Assembly (NCBI GenBank): GCA_937891895.1
Contig: CALATN010000009.1
Span: forward strand, 1-19,370
Reading direction: 5' to 3'
Source: an uncultured Clostridia bacterium
GTDB taxonomy: Bacteria; Bacillota; Clostridia; Oscillospirales; Ruminococcaceae
Length of the DNA: 19,370 nt
The position numbers and the translations under genes were made by a program. Every line of letters begins with the position of its first letter. The stretch's first letter is position 1. Below the pieces are notes generated by a model. It ran no database searches and was not told the origin of the DNA. It saw only the letters and a program-made list of their open reading frames with translations. Shown in pieces: positions 1-6,744 of the stretch.

Positions 1-874
1 TAATCTTGTCCATAATCGCCTCAACCGTAGTAGTAGGCGGAATCTGAACAACCTCAATGCAGTTTGATTCCTTGTCAAACTGATAACGTGAACGTACCTT
101 TACAGAGCCGCGTCCCGTGCGGTAAATCTTCTCCAGTTCGTCTTCATCATAAAGCATAAAGCCGCCGCCCGAGAAGTCAGGTCCTTTGAGCGTAGTGAGA
201 ATATTATGTTCAGGATTGCGGATAAGTGCAATCGTAGTTTCGCAGATTTCCGCAAGATTGAATGAGCAAACTGCACTTGCCATAGAAACCGCAATACCAA
301 CATTTGAGTTAACCAGTACTGACGGGAATGTCGCAGGCAGGAGAGTAGGCTCAACAGTTTCATTGTCGTAGTTAGGCACAAAATCAACTGTGTCCTTGTC
401 AATATCACGGAAAAGTTCGTTACAAATCGGGTCAAGCTTTGCTTCTGTATATCGTGACGCAGCGTAAGCCATATCACGGGAGTAAGCCTTACCGAAGTTA
501 CCCTTGCTGTCAACATAAGGGTGAAGCAGTGCCTCATTACCACGTGCAAGACGTACCATAGTCTCGTAAATAGCAGCATCACCATGAGGGTTTAGTTTCA
601 TCGTCTGACCAACAATGTTAGCCGACTTTGTCTTAGGACCCGTCAGAAGTCCCATCTTGTACATCGTGTAAAGAAGCTTTCTGTGTGAAGGCTTGAAGCC
701 GTCAATCTCAGGCAGCGCACGGGAAACAATTACACTCATTGCATAAGGCATGTAGTTCTTTTCAAGCGTGTCAGTAATCTGTTCCTCAGCAACAATACCG
801 CTGCCTGCAATATATGCGTTAGGAATAGCTTTTTTTACAGCTTTATCTTCAGTTTTCTTGCTTTTTCTTGCCAA
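1..874 (-). CDS. Type IIA topoisomerase subunit A, ParC/GyrA-like (3' end beyond window)
   Basis: This is the N-terminal 291 residues of a DNA breakage-reunion subunit, which cuts and rejoins DNA together with the ParE-like subunit encoded just upstream. The start is TTG at 874, six bases after AAGGAGGA at 881-888; no ATG in this frame is as well placed. Visible motifs are the winged-helix segment LNPHGDAAIYE (about residues 94-104), the catalytic tyrosine in ASRYTEAKLDP (Tyr142), and the core segment YMPYAMSVIVSRALPEIDG (41-59). At the quinolone-contact position the usual Ser is Ala100, while the acidic residue is kept as Glu104, as in ParC. The gap to the parE-like stop is 26 bp, so the two are co-transcribed. 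The family is certain. Whether it serves as gyrase or topoisomerase IV is not; the short N-terminus and Glu104 favour a ParC-like label. Confidence 0.93.
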   Translation of the reverse strand, partial: MARKSKKTEDKAVKKAIPNAYIAGSGIVAEEQITDTLEKNYMPYAMSVIVSRALPEIDGFKPSHRKLLYTMYKMGLLTGPKTKSANIVGQTMKLNPHGDAAIYETMVRLARGNEALLHPYVDSKGNFGKAYSRDMAYAASRYTEAKLDPICNELFRDIDKDTVDFVPNYDNETVEPTLLPATFPSVLVNSNVGIAVSMASAVCSFNLAEICETTIALIRNPEHNILTTLKGPDFSGGGFMLYDEDELEKIYRTGRGSVKVRSRYQFDKESNCIEVVQIPPTTTVEAIMDKI

Positions 875-900
875 AACAAGTCCTCCTTAATTTTTGTAAA

Positions 901-2895
901 TCAGCTTATGTCAGCCAGTTCAAGATACTGATTGCCGTACTGCGCAATGTAATCCTTACGTCCCTGAAGATTGTCACCAAGAAGCAGGTCAAACATATTT
1001 GCAGTAGCCTCAATATCAGTCGGAGTAACCTTGATAAGACGTCTTGTGTCAGGATTCATAGTAGTCAGCGACATCATCTCAGGTTCGTTTTCACCAAGAC
1101 CCTTTGAACGGTCAATCTTGTATTTCTGTCCCTTAATCATTTCAAGAATTTCAGCCTTTTCCTGTTCGTTGTACGCAAAGTAAGTCTTGTCCTTTGTGTT
1201 GATTTCGAACAGAGGAGTTTCCGCAATGTAAACATATCCCTCATTGATAAGTGTCGGAGTAAGTCTGTAAAGCATTGTCAGAATAAGCGTTCTGATCTGG
1301 AATCCGTCAACGTCGGCATCCGTTGCAATAATAACCTTGTTCCAGCGGAGATTATCAAGATTGAAGTTGGAAAGCTCCTTGTTAGCCTTTGAAGTAACCT
1401 CAACGCCGCAGCCAAGCACCTTGATGATGTCAGTAATGATATCATTCTTGAAGATTTTTGCGTAATCAGCCTTCAAGCAGTTGAGAATTTTACCTCTTAC
1501 AGGAATAATAGCCTGGAATTCAGCATCACGTGCAGTCTTACAAGCACCAAGCGCAGAGTCACCCTCTACGATGTAGATTTCACGTCTTGTCAGATCCTTT
1601 GTACGGCAGTCAACAAACTTCTGTACCATATTTGCAAGGTCAATTTTCTGTGTAAGTGTCCTCTGAAGATTGACTCTTGTCTTTTCAGCAGTTTCACGGC
1701 TGCGCTTGTTTACAAGTACCTGTTCCGAAATTTTTGTGGCAAAATCAGGATTTTCAATAAAGAAAACTTCAAGCTGATGCTTGAGAAAATCAGTCATCGC
1801 ATCCTGGATGAACTTGTTTGTAATAGCCTTCTTAGTCTGGTTAGCATAAGAGGTGAGTGTGGAGAATGATGACGAAATCAGTACCAGACAATCCTGAATA
1901 TCCTCCCACTTGATAGACTTTTCACCCTTGTTGTACTTGTTGTTATTTTTCAGATAAGTGTCAATAGCTGACAGAAATGCCTTGCTTACAGCCTTGTCAG
2001 GTGAACCACCGTGTTCAAGGAAACTGGAGTTGTGATAGTATTCAAGCAAGGCCGCCTTGTTGGAGAAAGCAAAAGTAACCGAAAGCTTGACCTTGTATTC
2101 AGGCTTGTCCTCACGGTCACGACCCTTTCTGTCGCACTGCCAGTACTGAGGCGGAGTAAGGTATTCCTCTCCGATAATCTCATTGATATAATCGGAAATA
2201 CCATTTTCATATAAATAAGTTGTCTCCTCAAATTTTCCGTCAGTAGTCTGATAACGGAATACAAACGAAACATTCGGATTGACAATAGCCTGCTTCTTGA
2301 GTATATTTTCAAAGTATTCACGGCTTACATTTATGTCTGTGAAAACCTCAAGGTCAGGACGCCACTTGGTCTTTGTACCTGTTTTTTTGCGGTTTGTTTC
2401 TTCTTTTTTCAAGCCGCCAATGTTTTCACCCTTTTCAAAGTGAAGATTGTACTTGAAACCATCACGGTGGATTTCAACATCCATATATTCCGAAGAATAC
2501 TGCGTAGCACACGCACCAAGACCGTTCAGACCAAGGGAGTATTCATAGTCACCGCTTGCATTGTTCTGATACTTACCGCCCGCATAAAGCTCACAGTAAA
2601 CAAGTTCCCAGTTGTAGCACTGTTCCGTGTTGTTGTAGTCAACAGGACAGCCGCGTCCGAAGTCTTCAACCTCAATGGACTTGTCCTGATAGAAAGTAAC
2701 AATAATCTTGTCACCGTGACCGTCACGTGCCTCGTCAATTGAGTTGGAAATAATCTCAAAAATTGAGTGTTCACAGCCCTCGATACTGTCCGAGCCAAAA
2801 ATTACCGCAGGACGAAGTCTTACTCTGTCCGCACCTTTAAGCTTGGTAATACTGTCATTTCCGTAGTTCTTTGTTTTTTTACCCGCCAATTTCAA
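901..2895 (-). CDS. Type IIA topoisomerase ATPase subunit, divergent ParE/GyrB-like
   Basis: This is a 664-residue ATPase and TOPRIM subunit that powers DNA strand passage. In order: a GHKL ATPase fold with EIISNSIDEA (47-56), EDFGRGCPVD (77-86) and GLNGLGA (122-128); a transducer domain whose NQTKK (352-356) matches the conserved QTK loop; and a TOPRIM domain with VEGDSALGA (443-451), RGKILN (467-472) and TDADVDG (525-531). It ends with KGLGENEPEMM. Several normally invariant positions differ from standard GyrB or ParE: RPAVIFG replaces RPGMYIG, and GDSALG replaces GDSAGG. The start is TTG at 2895, four bases after AAAGG; the in-frame TTG at 2889 (10-base spacing) is equally possible. It follows the propeller gene by 12 bp and precedes the ParC-like gene. 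It probably represents a second, divergent topoisomerase beside a housekeeping gyrase elsewhere. Confidence 0.93.
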   Translation of the reverse strand: MKLAGKKTKNYGNDSITKLKGADRVRLRPAVIFGSDSIEGCEHSIFEIISNSIDEARDGHGDKIIVTFYQDKSIEVEDFGRGCPVDYNNTEQCYNWELVYCELYAGGKYQNNASGDYEYSLGLNGLGACATQYSSEYMDVEIHRDGFKYNLHFEKGENIGGLKKEETNRKKTGTKTKWRPDLEVFTDINVSREYFENILKKQAIVNPNVSFVFRYQTTDGKFEETTYLYENGISDYINEIIGEEYLTPPQYWQCDRKGRDREDKPEYKVKLSVTFAFSNKAALLEYYHNSSFLEHGGSPDKAVSKAFLSAIDTYLKNNNKYNKGEKSIKWEDIQDCLVLISSSFSTLTSYANQTKKAITNKFIQDAMTDFLKHQLEVFFIENPDFATKISEQVLVNKRSRETAEKTRVNLQRTLTQKIDLANMVQKFVDCRTKDLTRREIYIVEGDSALGACKTARDAEFQAIIPVRGKILNCLKADYAKIFKNDIITDIIKVLGCGVEVTSKANKELSNFNLDNLRWNKVIIATDADVDGFQIRTLILTMLYRLTPTLINEGYVYIAETPLFEINTKDKTYFAYNEQEKAEILEMIKGQKYKIDRSKGLGENEPEMMSLTTMNPDTRRLIKVTPTDIEATANMFDLLLGDNLQGRKDYIAQYGNQYLELADIS

Positions 2896-2907
2896 TCTGC
2901 CTTTCTG

Positions 2908-4062
2908 TTAAGATTTTACAGTTATATTCATAGCAAGCTTTGCCTTTGTAATATGTGTTTCAGTTCCATCAGAACTAATCCTGATTAAATGACGTCCGTT
3001 GGAAACAATAACATCCTTGTCGCAAAGAGCGTAGTCAAGTACACCCTTCTTGATAATTTCCTCACTTCCGTCAGCAAGTCGCTTGATAAGCATACGGCTT
3101 GCAGGCATAATACCCGACATCTTGTCACCGTCTGCCTCATTTATCTTGTCCAGCTTTTCAGCATTGATAACATTTCCCTCAATAATCATATCCTTTTCGG
3201 AACGATGCTTTGACTTTGCACCGTTTAACGCACCGCCGCTTTTGAGTGACTCCCCACCGAAAAGAATGGAGAATACGTTGAGAAAACCGAAAATACTCTT
3301 TATTATTCGAACAGGGAAGAGGAGTACATCCTTGAACGTAATTCCGCTTTCAAGCTTTTCGCCGCCATAAGGCTGACGTATGTAGTAAAGCACACCGTTC
3401 TTATCTTCCTGCGGATGCAGGTAATCGTAAGCCTCATCAGCAACAATCTCCGACATCGAGGAATTGTCAAGATTTAAGTAAGCAACCGAACGTGGACCCG
3501 TAGCCGCAACAGCACCATACTGATTTCTTGCATAGCCTGCAGTAGAAAAGTAAATACCATTTTTCTTAGCCGCCCAGCTTGGATTTTCTTCAATGGTGTC
3601 GCCGTCAGTGTATTCGTTGTAACGCCCCTTGATATCCATTACACCAATATGAAGCGAGTTGGTGTTTGCACCCATACTTACAGCAAGCTGGTCACCCTTG
3701 CAGTCAAACGAACCGAAAACAAACTCATTTGAAGCACGAACAAGTCCCTCGCTGTCATCAGACGGGTCAAAGCTTCTGTGGTAAACGCTTCCCACACCTT
3801 CAAGATTTACACCATAAACAAGCTCATCACCGCATACACCCAGTCCTGTAATCTGTACAGGAAGTAAATCTGCATCAATCATCTCAGCATTCATTCCCAT
3901 GAACGTCGCACCGCTTCCGCTGGTTTTCCATTCCTTTTTCTGCTGAATGCTTCTTATGGTTTCTCTGTATTTTGTAATCTTACCGCAAGGAATTTCGGTA
4001 AGCAGCTTTTCACTTTCATCGTAGCTGAAAATCTTGTTGTCAGCCGAATAAATAATTGTCAT
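2908..4062 (-). CDS. Unknown protein with TolB/WD40-like beta-propeller repeats and an internal hydrophobic segment
   Basis: I do not recognise a named family. The 384-residue product begins at ATG 4062, eight bases after AAAGGAC, which overlaps the prmA stop codon; longer in-frame starts lie inside prmA and lack a better ribosome site. The sequence is rich in short beta-strand blocks of the kind found in TolB-like propellers, for example NPSWAAKKNGIYFSTAG (about 160-176), YDYLHPQEDKNGVLYYI (212-228) and RHLIRISSDGTETHI (357-371). There is no signal peptide. A strongly hydrophobic stretch at about 243-270 (FKDVLLFP through FSILFGG) interrupts the repeats and could be a membrane or lipid contact. 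It sits between prmA and the topoisomerase genes in one transcription unit. A cytoplasmic propeller scaffold is an inference; the function is unknown. Confidence 0.8.
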   Translation of the reverse strand: MTIIYSADNKIFSYDESEKLLTEIPCGKITKYRETIRSIQQKKEWKTSGSGATFMGMNAEMIDADLLPVQITGLGVCGDELVYGVNLEGVGSVYHRSFDPSDDSEGLVRASNEFVFGSFDCKGDQLAVSMGANTNSLHIGVMDIKGRYNEYTDGDTIEENPSWAAKKNGIYFSTAGYARNQYGAVAATGPRSVAYLNLDNSSMSEIVADEAYDYLHPQEDKNGVLYYIRQPYGGEKLESGITFKDVLLFPVRIIKSIFGFLNVFSILFGGESLKSGGALNGAKSKHRSEKDMIIEGNVINAEKLDKINEADGDKMSGIMPASRMLIKRLADGSEEIIKKGVLDYALCDKDVIVSNGRHLIRISSDGTETHITKAKLAMNITVKS

Positions 4063-4075
4063 AAAATCAAGTCCT

Positions 4076-5041
4076 TTACGCTTTGAATGATACCGCAACC
4101 CAGTCATTTGCCTCACGCTGTTCAACAAGTGTGTAACCCTTAGCCTTGACAGCGTCAATAACTTCGTGACAACGTTCTGAAATAATTCCCGAAAGAATGA
4201 GAGTGCCGCCCTTTTTCACAAACTTTTCAAACAGCGGACTCATAGCAATCAGTACGTCAGCAACAATATTTGCCGCAATAACATCATATCCGCCGCCGAT
4301 TTTTTCAACCAGTTCATTGTCATCAATAACATTTCCGCAATAAGCTGTGTACTTCTCAGCAGAAATGTTGTTCTTCTCAGCATTTTCTTTTGCAATCTTC
4401 ACGCTGTTCTGGTCAATGTCAACAGCTGTAACTTCCTCCGCACCAAGCAGAATAGAAGCAATCGAAAGAATACCGCTTCCGCAGCCAAGGTCAAGAAGTC
4501 TGTCACCCTTGTTGAGATTTTTCTCAATCAGTTCAAGACAAAGCTGAGTAGTGTTGTGCTGCCCCGTGCCGAAGCTTGAAGCAGGGTCAATTTCAAGAAT
4601 AATGCGGTCATCACTCTTGTTGTATTCCTCCCAGGATGGCTTGATAACAAGCTTGTCACCAACAGTAAGCGGCTTGAAATACTGCTTCCAGTTATTAGCC
4701 CAGTCCTCCTCACGAACATTAGCAAGTTCAACAGCGAGTCTGCCGAAAGCCTTGTCTTCATCACGTCCGCCAAGGGCAACCATCTCCGAACGAATAGCCG
4801 CAAGCATATCCACACCCTGCGAGTTGTCAGGCAGATAAACCGTAACGCAGGTCTCGCAGTCCTTTAAATTCATAAGGTCATCATCAATGTAATCCCAGTT
4901 GCCGGTCTTGTCATTGAGAAATTCCTCAAAATCCTTAGCGTCCTTGATAACAAAGCCCGTAACACCAATTCTGAGCAAGCAGCCGCAAACAGGGTCAATA
5001 CCTTCAGTAGTTGTGTAAATGTTAACTTCAGTCCAGTTCAT
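4076..5041 (-). CDS. prmA: Ribosomal protein L11 methyltransferase PrmA
   Basis: PrmA trimethylates ribosomal protein L11 using S-adenosylmethionine in the cytoplasm. The product has 321 residues, close to the family norm. It has the N-terminal L11-recognition domain (about 1-100), the PrmA signature SSFGTGQHNTTQ (155-166; FGTGQH at 157-162), the SAM-binding motif LDLGCGSGIL (183-192), the acidic loop AVDID (206-210), and the NIV motif at 258-260 that replaces the NPPY of other methyltransferases. The start is ATG 5041, preceded by GGAAAGGA. It is the first gene of the minus-strand operon and has its own promoter at 5086-5114. The stop overlaps the ribosome site of the propeller gene, which indicates tight coupling. 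Confidence 0.97.
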   Translation of the reverse strand: MNWTEVNIYTTTEGIDPVCGCLLRIGVTGFVIKDAKDFEEFLNDKTGNWDYIDDDLMNLKDCETCVTVYLPDNSQGVDMLAAIRSEMVALGGRDEDKAFGRLAVELANVREEDWANNWKQYFKPLTVGDKLVIKPSWEEYNKSDDRIILEIDPASSFGTGQHNTTQLCLELIEKNLNKGDRLLDLGCGSGILSIASILLGAEEVTAVDIDQNSVKIAKENAEKNNISAEKYTAYCGNVIDDNELVEKIGGGYDVIAANIVADVLIAMSPLFEKFVKKGGTLILSGIISERCHEVIDAVKAKGYTLVEQREANDWVAVSFKA

Positions 5042-5085
5042 ATAAAAAATCCTTTCCAGATATTGTTTTTAAAACATACATATTA

Positions 5086-5114
5086 ATTGTACACCATTTT
5101 ATAACAATATTCAA
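5086..5114 (-). promoter_or_regulatory. Sigma-A promoter of the prmA operon
   Basis: On the minus strand TTGAAT (5109-5114) and TACAAT (5086-5091) are separated by exactly 17 bases. The -10 box ends 44 bases before the prmA ATG. It lies just downstream of the terminator at 5137-5173, so the operon has its own initiation point. Confidence 0.7.
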
Positions 5115-5136
5115 GAGTTGCAACGAATTTTTGTGC

Positions 5137-5173
5137 AAAAAAACAAACTGCTGTAAAAACATTTACAGCAGTT
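5137..5173 (-). terminator. Intrinsic terminator with a 12-bp perfect stem
   Basis: AACTGCTGTAAA (5146-5157) pairs perfectly with TTTACAGCAGTT (5162-5173) around a 4-base loop. Read on the minus strand the stem is followed by TG and seven T residues (5143-5137). It ends any transcript started at the promoter 5232-5260 and shields the prmA promoter from upstream transcription. Confidence 0.82.
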
Positions 5174-5225
5174 CAATATAATATTTTACTCAGCAATCTT
5201 CCCTAATAACATTTGCTATATAAAA
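5137..5225 (-). ncRNA. Candidate small RNA of about 90 nt between its own promoter and terminator
   Basis: A near-consensus promoter at 5232-5260 and a strong intrinsic terminator at 5137-5173 bracket about 50 bases of unique sequence. The predicted transcript starts near 5225. The only ATG reading frame is eight codons long (MLLGKIAE) and has no ribosome site. I cannot match it to a known RNA family. The transcript is an inference from the flanking signals; the alternative is a leader whose terminator is regulated and which reads through into prmA. Confidence 0.42.
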
Positions 5226-5231
5226 TTTGTC

Positions 5232-5260
5232 ATTTTATCATAGCAATTCTGATTTGTCAA
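5232..5260 (-). promoter_or_regulatory. Strong extended -10 promoter not followed by a gene
   Basis: On the minus strand consensus TTGACA (5255-5260), a 17-base spacer and TAAAAT (5232-5237) are preceded by TGA, giving an extended -10. The next element downstream is a terminator, not a coding region, so it probably drives a small RNA. Confidence 0.7.
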
Positions 5261-5270
5261 TAGGGGAGAA

Positions 5271-5297
5271 TAAAAAGCACCCTGCAAGAGGGTGCTT
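5271..5297 (-). terminator. Intrinsic terminator of the small unknown gene
   Basis: AAGCACCCT (5275-5283) and AGGGTGCTT (5289-5297) form a 9-bp GC-rich stem with a 5-base loop, followed on the minus strand by a T run (5276-5272). It overlaps the stop codon of the 69-codon gene, so transcription ends right after translation does. Confidence 0.8.
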
Positions 5298-5505
5298 AAT
5301 AATATTCAATTAAACCTTCTTTAATCAGAATTAATTGTGGAAGCGAAATATCTTTTTCAAGGCATTCCTGTATATACCCTGAAAATTCTTCATACGTCAT
5401 AAGTTCGTATGCAATTTCAGCATATTCATCAGGCTCACAGTTAAATCTATCATTATATGCTCTGAATAATTTATCCATAGCATCATCATATTTGCCTTCC
5501 CACAT
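5296..5505 (-). CDS. Small protein of unknown function (69 aa)
   Basis: The 69-residue product is acidic, probably all helical and cytoplasmic, with no membrane segment or signal. It begins MWEGKYDDAMDKLF and ends KEGLIEYY. ATG at 5505 is the first possible start because an in-frame TAA lies two codons upstream. The ribosome site (AAAGGTTGG, about ten bases away) is weak. It lies 78 bp after telA, past a weak terminator-like hairpin, and ends in a strong terminator, so it may depend on readthrough from telA. I do not recognise a family. The terminator at its stop codon and clean codon structure support a real gene. Confidence 0.65.
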   Translation of the reverse strand: MWEGKYDDAMDKLFRAYNDRFNCEPDEYAEIAYELMTYEEFSGYIQECLEKDISLPQLILIKEGLIEYY

Positions 5506-5532
5506 CTGTTAATCACCAACCTTTAGCAGCAA

Positions 5533-5573
5533 TTGAAAATCAAAGCGGCTTCCGAAAAATCAAAAGCCGCTTT
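5533..5573 (-). terminator. Probable (weak) terminator after telA
   Basis: AAAGCGGCTT (5542-5551) and AAGCCGCTTT (5564-5573) form a perfect 10-bp stem around a 12-base loop, ten bases after the telA stop. The following minus-strand tract is only GATTTTCAATT, so termination may be partial and allow expression of the small gene downstream. Confidence 0.55.
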
Positions 5574-5583
5574 GCAATAATTA

Positions 5584-6741
5584 TTACTTGATTTCGCCCA
5601 TCTTGTTCTTGTAGTCATCCTTAAGACGCTGAAGAACAACAGAGTCATCCTTACGCTTCTGCTTAGCGTCTTCCTGAATCTGTCTTGTTTCCTCAATACC
5701 GTCAACGATAATCTGCCATGTCTTTTCAAGAGTTTCAATCTGAATAGAGCTGCCAGTAGCCATCTGAGTTGTGAGCTTAGTCTGAGCAACAGTGTTCTGT
5801 GCATTCTTAAGAAGAAGCTCATTAGTCTTTTCATCAAGAGCCTGCATAGCCTCAGCCTGAACACGCTGTCTCTTGAGCATAATAGCCTGAGCAAGAGCCT
5901 GCTTGAATACAGGCATTGTGATGATGAATGCAGAGTTGATCTTTCTGATAAGGTTAAGGTTGGAGAACTGCATAGCCTTAAGCATAGGAACAGTCTGCAT
6001 AGCAACGTTTTCAGCAATCTTGAGGTCCATTACACGCTGCTCGAATACCTGTCTTGTCTGTTCAAGAGTCTGAAGGTCCATAGCAACAGCACCCGAATCA
6101 GGGTTAGCTTCGAGCTTCTGACGGTAATCAGCAATATACTGGTCAAGCTCTACGCAAGCCTGTTCACCCGCCATAATGTAAAGGAGGAGCTCCTTGTAGT
6201 AATTGATGTTAGCGTTGAACATAGTTTCAAGCTTAACGTTGGAAGCTTCGATTTCCTTTTCGTATTCACGGAGCTGAACGTAAATCTTGTCAACATCCTC
6301 ACCCATAGTGTGATACTTTGCAAGAAGCTTGTCAAGCTGCTTTCTGAGGTTAGCAAAAAGACCCTTCTTTTCTTCAGTAAGTTCCTTGGCATCGAACTTT
6401 TCCATAATAGCGGAAAGATGCTGGAGAAGCTCACCTGAATCGTTGATCTGATCCATGTTCATAGAATTGAGAACCTGGTCGGAAGCCTTGGAAATCTCGA
6501 TAGCAACTTCGTTACCGAACTTAACGATGGAGTTTACATCGTTGATGTTGATTGTGCTTACAAGCTTTTCAACCTCTTCGTTCTTCACGAGTTCCTGCTT
6601 GAGGGATTCGGTTGTGTCAACCATAGAAAATTCCTGTGCTTCTTCAACCTTGACATCAAGGGTCTTTTCTTCAGTTGCTGTAACAACAACCTCTTCTGCT
6701 GCAGCTGCAGCTTCTGTGGATGGGGTAAATTTAAGTGCCAT
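5584..6741 (-). CDS. TelA/XpaC-family protein (toxic anion resistance, YceH-like)
   Basis: This 385-residue protein belongs to the TelA family, named for tellurite resistance determinants and represented in Bacillus by YceH. The acidic, Ala/Glu-rich N-terminus (about 1-50) leads into long heptad-rich helices, with LREYEKEIEASNVKLE near 157-172, NANINYYKELLLYI just after, and the family-typical LNLIRKINSAFIITMPVFK near 272-290. There is no signal peptide or membrane span, so it is cytoplasmic or peripheral to the membrane. ATG 6741 follows AAAGGAC, which lies inside the 3' end of the yceG-like gene only 3 bp upstream, so the two are translationally coupled. The biochemical function of the family is not settled; resistance and cell-envelope roles have been reported. 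The family call is firm, the role here is inferred. Confidence 0.88.
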   Translation of the reverse strand: MALKFTPSTEAAAAAEEVVVTATEEKTLDVKVEEAQEFSMVDTTESLKQELVKNEEVEKLVSTININDVNSIVKFGNEVAIEISKASDQVLNSMNMDQINDSGELLQHLSAIMEKFDAKELTEEKKGLFANLRKQLDKLLAKYHTMGEDVDKIYVQLREYEKEIEASNVKLETMFNANINYYKELLLYIMAGEQACVELDQYIADYRQKLEANPDSGAVAMDLQTLEQTRQVFEQRVMDLKIAENVAMQTVPMLKAMQFSNLNLIRKINSAFIITMPVFKQALAQAIMLKRQRVQAEAMQALDEKTNELLLKNAQNTVAQTKLTTQMATGSSIQIETLEKTWQIIVDGIEETRQIQEDAKQKRKDDSVVLQRLKDDYKNKMGEIK

Positions 6742-6744
6742 TTG

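Noticed and set aside
3050..3370. Plus-strand open frame of 106 codons opposite the propeller-like gene.
   Set aside because: Low-complexity Ser/Pro/Ile product typical of a shadow frame, with no start signals.
5179..5205. Eight-codon frame MLLGKIAE in the candidate small RNA, considered as a leader peptide.
   Set aside because: No ribosome site precedes it and it lacks a run of regulatory codons.
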